Shown: piece after piece, positions 23,377 to 32,365 of the stretch
How the letters are laid out: every line of letters starts with the position of its first letter
Position numbering within the stretch: the first letter of the stretch is position 1
From: Clostridia bacterium
GTDB lineage: Bacteria; Bacillota; Clostridia; UBA1381
Reading direction: 5' to 3'
Assembly (NCBI GenBank): GCA_900751885.1
Contig: CAADTH010000022.1
Coordinates: 1-39,331 of the forward strand
Length of the DNA stretch: 39,331 nt
Translations under genes and position numbers: made by a program
Notes under the pieces: model-generated
What the model was told of the DNA's origin: nothing
Seen by the model: only the letters and a program-made list of their open reading frames with translations
Databases searched by the model: none

Positions 23377-23820
23377 TTACGCTTCGTCTGCGGCGTTGTC
23401 GATAACCGCAAAGCTGATTTCACCCATTGCAGCAACGTCACCCTCGACAGTCGCTTTCACATTTGCTTTCCCCATGCTATGGCGGTAAGAGATGAGTTCA
23501 GCCTCGAGCGTTAGGGTGTCTCCTGGGACAACCTGGCGGCGGAATTTAAAGTTATTGATTCCTGTGAATACGCCGAGCTTTCCTTTATTCTCTGGCATAG
23601 ATAACAGAAGCACTGCGCCGAGCTGGGCAAGAGACTCTGTAATCAAAACCCCGGGCATGATTGGATTGCCTGGGAAATGTCCCTGAAAAAATGGTTCATT
23701 TGCGGTCACATTTTTGATACCGACTGCACGTTTTCCTTCCTCCATCTCGATGACCTTATCGACAAGTAAAATTGGATAACGGTGCGGTAAAATTTTCTGA
23801 ATTTCTCGATTTGATAGCAT
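23377..23820 (-). CDS. fabZ: (3R)-hydroxyacyl-ACP dehydratase
   Basis: 147 residues, the standard length. Hotdog fold. PHRYPILLVDKV near the N-terminus, catalytic His in GHFPGNPIMPGV (residues about 49-60) and catalytic Glu in LITESLAQLGAV. Dehydrates 3-hydroxyacyl-ACP in fatty acid elongation. AGGAGG precedes ATG 23820. It follows the MreB-family gene by 15 bp; the mbl ... fabZ order is also found in B. subtilis, with flagellar-type genes between them. Confidence 0.97.
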   Translation of the reverse strand: MLSNREIQKILPHRYPILLVDKVIEMEEGKRAVGIKNVTANEPFFQGHFPGNPIMPGVLITESLAQLGAVLLLSMPENKGKLGVFTGINNFKFRRQVVPGDTLTLEAELISYRHSMGKANVKATVEGDVAAMGEISFAVIDNAADEA

Positions 23821-23835
23821 ATTGGCTCCTCCTGA

Positions 23836-24852
23836 TTAATGTTTATAGTACATATGAGTTGGGTCAGACAAAATATCAATATTGTCCAGTGCTGCGCCTG
23901 CACCCTTTGCTACGCAGGATACGATGTCATCGGCAAGATGTACGTCGATTCCTGTTTCATATTTGAGACGTTTGTCCAATCCATAGATTAAAGAACCACC
24001 GCCGGTTAAGAGAATGCCATCCTCCAAAATATCTCCTACCAGCTCCGGCGGTGTATCCTCCAAAACTCCCTTGACGGCGTCGATGATGTCAATCACGACA
24101 TCCTCAAATGCCTCGCGGATTTCCTCAGAGCTGACCTCAATCGTCTGCGGCAAACCTGACAAAAGGCTTCCGCCGCGAATACTGATAGAAATATTTTTCT
24201 CTCTCGGATACACACAGCCGATGCTGATTTTGACATCCTCAGCTGTCCTTGCACCGATATTTAAACTGTATTTTTTGCGGATATATTTTATGACAGCTTC
24301 ATCAAATTCATCTCCCGCCGTCTTGACAGAGCGGCTGGTAACAATGGAGCCGAGCGACAGCACCGCCACATCCGCGGTACCGCCGCCGATATCGACTACC
24401 ATCATGCCGCGCGGACGTGAGATATCGATTCCCGCGCCGATTGCCGCCGCGACAGGCTCCTCGATGATATACACCTTGCGCGCACCGGCTTGATGTGCCG
24501 CGTCAATGACCGCGCGCTGCTCGACCTCTGTCACACCGCTCGGTACACAAATCATAATACGAGGCTTAAAAAGCTTCTTTTTGCAGACCTTATTGATGAA
24601 TGCCTTAATCATCTCCTCCGTCAGATAGTAATCTGAAATGACACCGTCTGCCAAAGGGCGAACGGCTTGAATGGAGTCCGGTGTGCGCCCCAGCATCCGG
24701 CGTGCTTCCTCGCCGACTGCATAGATTTTATTCGTGTACACGTCTACCGCAACGACAGACGGCTCCTTTAACACAATTCCTTTTCCTTTTACATAGACCA
24801 GCACAGTAGCTGTTCCCAAATCAATTCCGATATCATTTGAAAAGCCCTTCAT
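23836..24852 (-). CDS. MreB-family rod-shape protein, probably Mbl
   Basis: 338 residues. Actin-like ATPase of the bacterial cytoskeleton that directs lateral wall synthesis. Phosphate 1 IGIDLGTATVLVYVKGKGIVLKEPSVVA, connect-1 and phosphate-2 VVDIGGGTADVAVLSLG, adenosine LLTGGGSLIYGLDKRL, and the GDEFDEAVIKYIRKKY segment typical of MreB/Mbl. The fabZ neighbourhood favours Mbl over MreB, which usually precedes mreCD. The sequence alone does not decide between paralogues, so no symbol is given. AAGGGG precedes ATG 24852. Confidence 0.93.
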   Translation of the reverse strand: MKGFSNDIGIDLGTATVLVYVKGKGIVLKEPSVVAVDVYTNKIYAVGEEARRMLGRTPDSIQAVRPLADGVISDYYLTEEMIKAFINKVCKKKLFKPRIMICVPSGVTEVEQRAVIDAAHQAGARKVYIIEEPVAAAIGAGIDISRPRGMMVVDIGGGTADVAVLSLGSIVTSRSVKTAGDEFDEAVIKYIRKKYSLNIGARTAEDVKISIGCVYPREKNISISIRGGSLLSGLPQTIEVSSEEIREAFEDVVIDIIDAVKGVLEDTPPELVGDILEDGILLTGGGSLIYGLDKRLKYETGIDVHLADDIVSCVAKGAGAALDNIDILSDPTHMYYKH

Positions 24853-24919
24853 ACTAAAACCCCTTCGCCAAATTTTATTTGAAACTGCCTAATTCACAAA
24901 TTTATGTTACATCTTTCTT

Positions 24920-24948
24920 ATTTTACATGAATTCAAAGAGATAATCAA
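24920..24948 (-). promoter_or_regulatory. Promoter for the mbl-fabZ unit
   Basis: Minus strand TTGATT (24948-24943), 17-nt spacer, TAAAAT (24925-24920); it overlaps the stop codon of the upstream amidohydrolase. Confidence 0.55.
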
Positions 24949-25766
24949 TAACTTTCCGGCAAATTTAGGAGTTTTTTTGCGTTTTGAAAGGCAATTTTGT
25001 CATAATCTGATTGGGAAAGGGGCAGAGAGCGAAGAAAATCTGCGGTGTCTCCCTGTACCTCCCAAGGGGAATCTGTACCAAACACAATTTTGTCCGCGCC
25101 GTGATGCTCAATTATTCGAAGGAATTGTTTTTTTGGCATATCGCGCAAGCAATAGCTGGTATCAAAGTTGAGATTCGAGCCAACCAGATACTCTTCTACC
25201 TCGTCCCATGCACGCCATCCACCCATATGCGCTGCAACGATATTCGAGCCATCCACATCGGAAAGTACATGGGAGAGATGCTGTGGCATACAGTGGACAG
25301 GAGGACGGATACCGATGTCATGTCCTGCGTGCAGGACCACGACAAGTCCAAGCTTTTCTGCTTTTTTCAGCACACGGATTGCCTCGGGACTGTCGATATA
25401 TACGCCCTGATACTCTGGATGGAGCTTGATTCCCAAAAGTCCGAGATCCTTGATTCGTTCCAGCTCCTGTTCCCAGTCTTTCTGCATTGGGTGTATGCTT
25501 CCGAAGGAGTAGATATGGTCTTTGCCGCTGATAGAGGCGGCAAAATCATTGATGGTTTTTGATTGGGTCAGTGTGGTAGCGATAGGGAGGATTAGGCATC
25601 CATCGATGTGATAACGGTGCATGGATTCCTTGAGCTCTAGCAGTGTTCCAGAAAGACAGGCATGGGCAGCCACACCTTCTGTCTCTAAAATGTTTTTTTC
25701 CAGCGTCTGAATTGTTTTTTCTGCAATTTTATCAGGAAAAATATGTGTGTGAAAATCAAAAAGCAA
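24945..25766 (-). CDS. Amidohydrolase-superfamily metal-dependent hydrolase (TIM barrel)
   Basis: 273 residues from a TTG at 25766, eight bases after GAGGAGG; no ATG or GTG gives this spacing. The N-terminus then reads MLFDFHTHIFPDKIAEKT. HxH metal motif at 6-8, GIKLHPEY, VVLHAGHD, VAAHMGGW (metal His) and FGTDSPW (catalytic Asp) give the amidohydrolase 2 (COG2159) layout, which includes decarboxylases and hydrolases of unknown substrate. No specific substrate can be assigned. It is upstream of the MreB-family gene, but a promoter lies between them. Confidence 0.88.
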   Translation of the reverse strand: MLFDFHTHIFPDKIAEKTIQTLEKNILETEGVAAHACLSGTLLELKESMHRYHIDGCLILPIATTLTQSKTINDFAASISGKDHIYSFGSIHPMQKDWEQELERIKDLGLLGIKLHPEYQGVYIDSPEAIRVLKKAEKLGLVVVLHAGHDIGIRPPVHCMPQHLSHVLSDVDGSNIVAAHMGGWRAWDEVEEYLVGSNLNFDTSYCLRDMPKKQFLRIIEHHGADKIVFGTDSPWEVQGDTADFLRSLPLSQSDYDKIAFQNAKKLLNLPESY

Positions 25767-25875
25767 AGAAATGACCTCCTCAAATATAAGATAATAAGCT
25801 ACTTTTATTGTAATCCAAGATAAGAAAAAAAGCAAATGCTTGTCCAAAAATAAAAAAGACATAGAAGGTAAATGC

Positions 25876-25902
25876 ACACAATTTTGGGTATGGCATACTA
25901 TA
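25876..25902 (+). promoter_or_regulatory. Possible sigma-K-like sporulation promoter
   Basis: AC (25876-25877), 16-nt spacer, CATACTATA (25894-25902). This fits the late mother-cell pattern AC, 16-17 nt, CATAnnnTA. It lies 32 nt before the Cys/Gly-rich gene. No good sigma-A -35 box is seen. Inference from pattern only. Confidence 0.45.
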
Positions 25903-25933
25903 TACTATCAAATCAAAAAGGAGGATTTTAAAC

Positions 25934-26092
25934 ATGGGATTATTTGGAGGATGCGGTAATGGATGCGGTGGCAATGACCAGTGGCTTTGGATTCTCATCA
26001 TTATCGTGCTTGTAATTTGCTGCTGCGATGGCAACGGCGGTTTGTTTGGCGGCTGTGGAAACAACTGCTGTGACAACAACGGCTGCTGCTAA
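25934..26092 (+). CDS. Cys/Gly-rich small membrane protein, possible spore-coat type
   Basis: 52 residues. AAAAGGAGGA precedes ATG 25934. The N-terminus MGLFGGCGNGCGGND is followed by a hydrophobic segment (WLWILIIIVLVI) and a C-terminal CCC plus GLFGGCGNNCC...GCC tail. It has ten cysteines in 52 residues. Short proteins of this design are often annotated in Clostridia as chorion-class high-cysteine proteins, and many are spore associated. Role unknown; membrane insertion with cross-linking or metal binding by the cysteines is a guess. Confidence 0.82.
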   Translation: MGLFGGCGNGCGGNDQWLWILIIIVLVICCCDGNGGLFGGCGNNCCDNNGCC

Positions 26093-26136
26093 CAAATGCA
26101 GTTAGATGCCGGAGCTTTAAAAGGCGATGAAGGCAC

Positions 26137-26172
26137 ATAAAAACAGGACGCCGTTAGGCGTCCTGTTTTTAT
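26137..26172. terminator. Bidirectional terminator
   Basis: Perfect 16-bp stem (26137-26152 with 26157-26172), loop GTTA. Serves the Cys-rich gene (+) and secF (-). Confidence 0.93.
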
Positions 26173-26182
26173 ATGAAAAAAA

Positions 26183-27103
26183 TTATTTCTTCTTCTTTTT
26201 AGAAGCAGCGTTTAAACGCGCTTCTTCAATTTTTGCAAGACGGTCAGACTCCTTCCAGGTTGCCCAGAATGGGCTTGCGATGAAGATAGAGCTGTAAGCA
26301 CCTGCTAATACACCGACAATCAGCGGGAATGCAAACTGTTTGATGGATTCCACGCCGATGATATAGAGAAGCAAAATCGTGATAAGTGTTGTAATGGTTG
26401 TATTAATGGTACGACCCATACTCTGCCAGATACTGTCGTTGGTAACGTCCAATACGCTTCTGCCTTTTGCTGTTTTCATGTTCTCGCGAATTCGGTCAAA
26501 CACAACAATGGTATTGTTAATCGAATATCCGACCACTGTCAGCATCGCGGCGATAAATGTCGTATTGAGCGGCACATATGCGATGGAGTACACAGAGAAC
26601 ATCACAAGAATGTTGATCGCCAGTGCAATCACCGCCATAATTGCCGAACGCCACTCAAAGCGGATTGCGATATATACCAGGATGAGTAAAATAGCGATTA
26701 AGGTATACAGTAAGGTTTTCTGCTGTACCTGATGTCCAAAGCTTGCAGTTGCACTGCTTGTGGACATTGGCGAATCTGCCTGGAGATTATATTTTTCTTT
26801 TAAAGCAGAGTAAATCTCTGTCTTTTTTGCTTCCTCTAGCGGAGGAGTTTTGATGATTGCCTGCGTGTTGCCGCCTGTCTTCTGAACGACAACGTCAACG
26901 CCTGTTTTGTCTTTGATTGTCTGTGCGACTTCTTTATTGTTAAATTCCTGTGCCATATCTACCTGCATTCTGATACCGCCCATAAACTCAATATCAAAAT
27001 TGAACCCATTATGAACAAAGAAGAATACGATACCTGCAAGGATAATCAAGATAGGGATAATCAAGAATTTCACTTTATTTTTTACAATATCCGTTTTTTT
27101 CAT
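26183..27103 (-). CDS. secF: Protein translocase subunit SecF
   Basis: 306 residues. Partner of SecD using the proton motive force late in protein export. N-terminal helix, periplasmic-type loop starting EFMGGIRMQVDM, then the conserved TM block with VVGYSINNTIVVFDRIRENM near residue 197 and GVESIKQFAFPLIVGVLAGAYSSIFIASPFW. The Lys-rich tail ends KKKKK. Overlaps secD by 4 bp (ATGA), so coupled. Separate SecD and SecF rather than the fused SecDF of B. subtilis. Confidence 0.97.
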   Translation of the reverse strand: MKKTDIVKNKVKFLIIPILIILAGIVFFFVHNGFNFDIEFMGGIRMQVDMAQEFNNKEVAQTIKDKTGVDVVVQKTGGNTQAIIKTPPLEEAKKTEIYSALKEKYNLQADSPMSTSSATASFGHQVQQKTLLYTLIAILLILVYIAIRFEWRSAIMAVIALAINILVMFSVYSIAYVPLNTTFIAAMLTVVGYSINNTIVVFDRIRENMKTAKGRSVLDVTNDSIWQSMGRTINTTITTLITILLLYIIGVESIKQFAFPLIVGVLAGAYSSIFIASPFWATWKESDRLAKIEEARLNAASKKKKK

Positions 27104-28392
27104 TCTCTCACACCCTCCTCTTTATAAGCATAGAACAGCTTACGGTTTTTGATGTTCAAACGAACGAGCTGTTTTAACAAGAATTTCGTAATTACGATTG
27201 CAGTGAACATACTAACTACAACACCAATTCCCAGTGTCAGTGCAAATCCAGCGATTGTACCAATACCTGACAGATAAAGGACAACACAGGAGATGATGGT
27301 GGTGACGTTGGAGTCAAGAATTGCAGAGAAAGCCTTTGAGAAACCTGCATCCACAGATGCTTTGATGGTTTTTCCGAGCTTTAGCTCTTCCTTCATACGC
27401 TCAAAGATAATGACGTTCGCATCGACCGCCATACCGATAGAGAGAACCAGACCAGCGATACCGGAAAGGCTCAAATTTACTCTTCCAATTCCCATAATCA
27501 GAGCGAGAAGCCCGACATAGATGAGAAGCGCAAGGTCTGCGATCAGACCAGGGATACGATACATGAAAATCATAAACAGCATGATAATCAAAATACCGAT
27601 ACCGGCTGCCATCAAGCTGGTCGGGAGCGCGCTGTCACCCAGCTCTGCACCGACTGTATCCTGAGAGATAACACTCAAATTAAACGGAAGCTGTCCGGAT
27701 TTAATTTGGTTTGCGAGCTGTTCTGCGGTTTGTGCAGTGAAGTCTCCGCCGGAAATGATACAGCTGTCACTGTTGATCTCGGTAGAAACACGAGGACTTG
27801 AGATGACAGTTTCATCCATTTTAATTGCTATGTAGTTTTTGCCTTCCGCACTTCTTGCTGCTGCTGCTTTTGTCGCCGCCGCAAACTTGGATACAGCTTC
27901 TGAATTGAATTCGATTTCTACATAATCTTCCGCATTCGAACCCTCTTTGGTTGCGCCGTATTTGTGACGGGCTGTTTTCACGTCCGTTGCACCGTCCAAA
28001 ATTACATTGTCGTCCGCATCGACAAAGGTTAATTTTGCCATAGAACCCAATAAAGACGCCGCACTGTCTGTCTCAAATACAGACGGAATCTCAACTGTGA
28101 TTTTTCCGCCTTCTGATTTGCTGATGCGTGCTTCTGTATATCCGGCACTGTTTAAACGCGTGCTGAAAATCGACTCCACAACGCTCATCTGTTCGTCTGT
28201 CGGATCAGAGGTTTCTGCCTGGAAGGTGATAACAGAACCACCTGCAAGGTCAATACCCTTTTTGATACCCCAGTTTGGGTCAAACATGCCGCCGTAGGAA
28301 AAGCCCGCAACGTTGAATCCGAAGAATGCCACGTAGTTGAGAGCCAAAGCAAGGATGACCGTAAGAGAGAGAATCAAAATACTCTTTTTCTT
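27100..28392 (-). CDS. secD: Protein translocase subunit SecD
   Basis: 430 residues from ATG 28392, which starts MKKKSILILSLT. ATG 28407 is possible but directly abuts AAAGGA. First helix, P1 ectodomain (LDLAGG-like IDLAGGSVITFQ, STRLNSAGYTEARI), FTAQTAEQLANQIKSGQLP, then five TMs with GMAVDANVIIFERMKEEL and SGIGTIAGFALTLGIGVVVSMFTAI. Forms SecDF with the adjacent secF. A hairpin lies in the mRNA leader (28470-28494). Confidence 0.96.
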   Translation of the reverse strand, partial: KKKSILILSLTVILALALNYVAFFGFNVAGFSYGGMFDPNWGIKKGIDLAGGSVITFQAETSDPTDEQMSVVESIFSTRLNSAGYTEARISKSEGGKITVEIPSVFETDSAASLLGSMAKLTFVDADDNVILDGATDVKTARHKYGATKEGSNAEDYVEIEFNSEAVSKFAAATKAAAARSAEGKNYIAIKMDETVISSPRVSTEINSDSCIISGGDFTAQTAEQLANQIKSGQLPFNLSVISQDTVGAELGDSALPTSLMAAGIGILIIMLFMIFMYRIPGLIADLALLIYVGLLALIMGIGRVNLSLSGIAGLVLSIGMAVDANVIIFERMKEELKLGKTIKASVDAGFSKAFSAILDSNVTTIISCVVLYLSGIGTIAGFALTLGIGVVVSMFTAIVITKFLLKQLVRLNIKNRKLFYAYKEEGVRE

Positions 28393-28469
28393 CATTTGTG
28401 TAATCATTCCTTTCTTGATTCAGGGGATTATGTATGCCAATTGCGGACATTAGCAAAGAACATAAAATG

Positions 28470-28494
28470 TTCGTCTAAAAATTTTTTAGACGAA
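28470..28494 (-). promoter_or_regulatory. Hairpin in the secDF mRNA leader
   Basis: TTCGTCTAAAAA (28470-28481) and TTTTTAGACGAA (28483-28494) form a 12-bp stem with almost no loop, between the promoter and secD. There is no T-run after it, so not a simple terminator. It may stabilise the mRNA or bind a regulator. Confidence 0.4.
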
Positions 28495-28527
28495 ACAAAC
28501 CCTGTTTATTAAAAAATACACAAAAAC

Positions 28528-28556
28528 ATTATACCTTTTCACTGCTTTTTAGTCAA
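28528..28556 (-). promoter_or_regulatory. secDF promoter
   Basis: Minus strand TTGACT (28556-28551), 17-nt spacer, TATAAT (28533-28528). The mRNA leader to the ATG at 28392 is about 125 nt. Confidence 0.88.
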
Positions 28557-28606
28557 TAGTTTTCTGTGGAAATTCGAATTGAATTGCCGAATTTTAGCAA
28601 ATGCTA

Positions 28607-28635
28607 TTGCTCGCAGGACAGTTTTACGATACAAT
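28607..28635 (+). promoter_or_regulatory. Promoter for the GT-C-like gene, rnr and methyltransferase
   Basis: TTGCTC (28607-28612), 17-nt spacer, TACAAT (28630-28635). Divergent from the secDF promoter and 33 nt before the ATG at 28668. Confidence 0.6.
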
Positions 28636-28667
28636 GAGAGTGCAAATAAGAAAGATGGGTGAAGCCT

Positions 28668-30080
28668 ATGAAACAATTACTGAAAAAATTGCAGCCGGCA
28701 GATATTGTCTTTTTACTGCTTGCCGCAGTTGCCTGTATATATGCTATTTTTATTCCGCCGGCTCATGGTGTGGCGGACCAGGGGGATTTTGAACGCGTTA
28801 TGGGACAGGCTGGACTGGGATTTTTCCACGGGCACTCCTTTTATGATTTTGTCCAGACAAAATATACGCTCAAATGGATGAATCCGTTGTTTCTTATCGG
28901 ATTACTGCCTGCGACAAGCTATATTTATCCAATTGCTGTGGCAAAGCTCTTGTGCCGGATTTGCTTTCTGGGATATTTTGATACGAGAGTGCTTGCGGCG
29001 GTTTTCAGTCTTTACTATAGTATAGTCTGCTTTTTGATTTTCAGGCAGATACCGGTGAAAAATCAAATCGGAAAGAGTGTGCTCGCCGCCATTTTTATCG
29101 CTGTATTTTTTGACGGCGTGAATCTAACGATGTTCAACAGCATGTATGGACAGTCTATGCTGCTTATCGCACTGGCATCTTTTCTTTTATCAGGTGTTTT
29201 AATTCTTCGGAATCTGGACAACCTAAAAAAAAGACACATTGTGTTTTTCTTTGCCGCATGTGTTCTGCTTTTGGGGGCAAAGCTGCAGTGCATTTCCCTT
29301 TTGCCATTTCTCATCCTGGCGTTTGTATTTCTTATCAGGAAATGCAGCTATAAAAAATTATCTGTTGTGCTTTTGTGTATTTTATTGTGGTATAGTGTAG
29401 GCAACTATGTGATATGGGGCGGACAGCTCAACCGGGACACGCAGTATAACAGTGTGTTTTATGGCATTTTAAAAGACAGCCAAACGCCCGAAGAGGACTT
29501 GGAGGCAATGGGACTCGATCCCGACTTGGCAAAGGACGCTGGAAAACACGCATATCTGGACCCCGGCGAGTACGCATATCCGCCGCGCACTGAAATAATG
29601 GAAGAAAAGTTTTACAGTAAGATGGACAATGTCAAGCTGGCAAAATTTTATCTAACGCACCCGGCACGTATCATAAGGGCGATGGAGGTGACGGCAGGCA
29701 ATGCGTTCCATACGTCCATTGAGCTTGGGACATTCTCAAAGGATGCCGGATTTGAACCCGGTGCATATGAGTACCGCTTTGATGGTTGGAGTACGGTCAG
29801 AGACCGGCTCCCGAAAACCTTGTGGTTTATCGTGCCGGTATATATTCTCTTTTTTGCGGTCGGACTCTACGAGCTAATTCGAAGAAAAAATCTGTATGCA
29901 GGCTTTTATCTGCTGATACTATGCCTGGGACTGATTCAATTTCCGATGCCATACATCGGAAACGGCAATGCGGATATTGTAAAACAATTATACTTATTTA
30001 ATATAACATTTGATGTTGGACTGTTTGTGGCAATCGGATACGTTGTTGCCATGATAAAAAAGAAAGTAGTGAAAAAATGA
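28668..30080 (+). CDS. Polytopic membrane protein, possible GT-C glycosyltransferase
   Basis: 470 residues from ATG 28668 with GGGTGA upstream; a GTG at 28659 is possible. About ten hydrophobic helices with a large soluble loop (about 250-370) containing NSVFYGILKDSQTPEEDLEAMGLDP. The first extracytoplasmic loop has HGVADQGDFERVMGQAGL, an acidic segment where GT-C enzymes carry their DxD-like motif. Overall it resembles wall or exopolysaccharide hexose transferases (WsfD-like), but this is a weak match from memory. It overlaps rnr by 4 bp. Confidence 0.68.
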   Translation: MKQLLKKLQPADIVFLLLAAVACIYAIFIPPAHGVADQGDFERVMGQAGLGFFHGHSFYDFVQTKYTLKWMNPLFLIGLLPATSYIYPIAVAKLLCRICFLGYFDTRVLAAVFSLYYSIVCFLIFRQIPVKNQIGKSVLAAIFIAVFFDGVNLTMFNSMYGQSMLLIALASFLLSGVLILRNLDNLKKRHIVFFFAACVLLLGAKLQCISLLPFLILAFVFLIRKCSYKKLSVVLLCILLWYSVGNYVIWGGQLNRDTQYNSVFYGILKDSQTPEEDLEAMGLDPDLAKDAGKHAYLDPGEYAYPPRTEIMEEKFYSKMDNVKLAKFYLTHPARIIRAMEVTAGNAFHTSIELGTFSKDAGFEPGAYEYRFDGWSTVRDRLPKTLWFIVPVYILFFAVGLYELIRRKNLYAGFYLLILCLGLIQFPMPYIGNGNADIVKQLYLFNITFDVGLFVAIGYVVAMIKKKVVKK

Positions 30081-32365
30081 CAAGAAAAGAAAGAATCTAT
30101 CAATATCTAAAAAGCAAGGAGTATATTCCGCTCAACTTCGATGAGCTTATCACTGTTTTGGATGTGCCGAAGGAGGATGGGGAGGCGCTTTTATCGATTC
30201 TAAATGAATTGATCAATGAGCAGAAGGTGTTTATTACAAAAAAAGGACGATATATGCCAGTTACCGGCGCGCCGGAAACAGTGATTGGAACGCTTTCCTG
30301 CAACGGACGCGGCTACTTTGCCTTTCTTTTGCCAGAAGGGGAGGGGCAGGATGATGTGTATATCAATGGAGACAATCTGGCGGATGCACTGGATTCGGAT
30401 AAGGTATTGGTGCAAATTGATAAGACGGACGACAAGACACACCGGCGTGAGGGACATGTCCTAAAGGTACTCGAGCGTGGAAATACAGCGCTTTCGGGTG
30501 TGGTTGAGAAGGAAAAGAATGGGACATACCGCATCCGCTGTGACAGAGAGCGCATCTATACAAAAATCCGTGTTCTGCCGGAACATATGATGGAAGCGAA
30601 GCTGGACGACAGGGTCATTGTAGAGCTGACTGAGTATACACCCGAGGGAAAGGTGTATGGGATGGTCACCAAGGTACTTGGTGGTGCGGGAGAGCTTTCC
30701 AGCATGGTGGAGGCGATTTTGTTTGAACATGGCGTCAAGCAGGAATTTGACGAGGAGACCATCGCGCATTCTGAGTCTGTGCCGGATGCCATTTCTCCTG
30801 AAGAGATTGAAAACAGAGTTGATTACCGAGAAAAGACGATTTTTACGATTGATGGGGATGACGCGCGTGACTTTGACGATGCGGTGTCGATTGAGAAGCT
30901 CGACAATGGAAACTATAGTTTGGGCGTATATATTGCAGATGTCACGCATTATGTCACAGAAGGCTCGGCGCTCGACCGGGAGGCATTCGAACGTGGGACG
31001 AGTGTGTACCTTGCAGACCGCGTCGTGCCGATGCTTCCAAAGCGCCTTTCCAATGGCATTTGCAGTTTGAATCCAAATGTGGACAGGCTTACGCTGTCAG
31101 TGACAATGGAAATCGACGCGTCGGGGCAGGTGAAGTCGCACCGCCTGGAGAAATCTGTAATTCGTTCTGTGGAGCGTATGACCTATGGCAACGTGACAAA
31201 GCTTTTGGAGGGGACCGATGAAAAGCTATTGCACCGCTATGCGCACATTCTGCAGGATTTAAAACAGATGGAGCTTCTTGCGGCGATTCTCAGAAAACGG
31301 CGAATGGCGCGGGGGAGCATCGATTTTAATTTTCCAGAGTCGGAGGTGATTGTAAATGAGCAGGGAGAGCCTGTCGATATCGCGCGCGTAGAACGGCAGG
31401 TATCACACCGCATGATTGAAGAATTTATGCTTGTGGCGAATGAGACGGTTGCGGAGTATGCGTACTGGTCAGATATACCGTTTGTATACCGTGTGCATGA
31501 GCCGCCATCTACAGAGAAGATGGAACAGCTCAATCGCTTTCTCTCTAATTTTGGGATTATGATAAAGGGAAAGATAGATGAGGATAACCCGGTGCATCCA
31601 AAATCACTAGAGCAGATTTTAGAGAAAATTAAGGACATGCCCGAAGAGCGGATTATCTCCACATACATGCTTCGTTCCTTGATGAAGGCGCGCTATACGC
31701 CGCAGAATCTGGGACATTTTGGACTTGCGGCAAAATACTATACCCATTTCACTTCCCCAATTCGCCGGTATCCGGATCTTTCGATTCATCGCATTTTAAA
31801 GGAATTGATTGATGGAAAATTGGATGACAGACGTGTGGGAGAGCTTGAGAATTTTGTGGCGCAGTCCGCAGAGAATTCCAGCGAGCGTGAGGTCGAGGCA
31901 GAAGGGGCTGAGCGCGATGTGGACGATTTGATGAAAGCGGCTTATATGGCACAATTTGTAGGGGAGACATTTGAGGGTGTCATTTCATCTGTGACAAATT
32001 TTGGAATATTTGTGGAGCTTGAGAATTCAGTCGAAGGGTTGATTCGTCTGGAAAATATAAAGAGTGATTACTATGAATTTGACGATACACAAAAGAGGCT
32101 GGTTGGTGAGCGGACAAAGCGGATTTTTAAAGTCGGCGATTCGGTTCATATTGTAGTAATCCGTACGGATGTACAGTCACGGCAGATTGATTTCCTGCTT
32201 GCCGAGGATGCGGACGAGAAGAGTATTGAAAAAGCAATCAAGAAAACGGAAAACAGAAAGATAGATAAAAAGGCAAAGGCAAAGTCTCTGGAAAGAGAGA
32301 AGGGGAAACAGACACGCCAGATGAAACACGGTGTGAAAAAGAAGAAAAAGGGGAAAAAATCGTGA
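30077..32365 (+). CDS. rnr: Ribonuclease R
   Basis: 762 residues. 3'-5' exoribonuclease that degrades structured RNA. N-terminal winged-helix-like part, two cold-shock-type OB domains (about 60-210), the RNB catalytic core with TIDGDDARDFDDAVSIE, C-terminal S1 domain (GETFEGVISSVTNFGIFVELENSVEG), and a Lys-rich tail ending KKKKGKKS. Starts in the TGA of the upstream gene and overlaps the methyltransferase by 4 bp (GTGA). In B. subtilis rnr is next to smpB; here it is not. Confidence 0.97.
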   Translation: MTRKERIYQYLKSKEYIPLNFDELITVLDVPKEDGEALLSILNELINEQKVFITKKGRYMPVTGAPETVIGTLSCNGRGYFAFLLPEGEGQDDVYINGDNLADALDSDKVLVQIDKTDDKTHRREGHVLKVLERGNTALSGVVEKEKNGTYRIRCDRERIYTKIRVLPEHMMEAKLDDRVIVELTEYTPEGKVYGMVTKVLGGAGELSSMVEAILFEHGVKQEFDEETIAHSESVPDAISPEEIENRVDYREKTIFTIDGDDARDFDDAVSIEKLDNGNYSLGVYIADVTHYVTEGSALDREAFERGTSVYLADRVVPMLPKRLSNGICSLNPNVDRLTLSVTMEIDASGQVKSHRLEKSVIRSVERMTYGNVTKLLEGTDEKLLHRYAHILQDLKQMELLAAILRKRRMARGSIDFNFPESEVIVNEQGEPVDIARVERQVSHRMIEEFMLVANETVAEYAYWSDIPFVYRVHEPPSTEKMEQLNRFLSNFGIMIKGKIDEDNPVHPKSLEQILEKIKDMPEERIISTYMLRSLMKARYTPQNLGHFGLAAKYYTHFTSPIRRYPDLSIHRILKELIDGKLDDRRVGELENFVAQSAENSSEREVEAEGAERDVDDLMKAAYMAQFVGETFEGVISSVTNFGIFVELENSVEGLIRLENIKSDYYEFDDTQKRLVGERTKRIFKVGDSVHIVVIRTDVQSRQIDFLLAEDADEKSIEKAIKKTENRKIDKKAKAKSLEREKGKQTRQMKHGVKKKKKGKKS

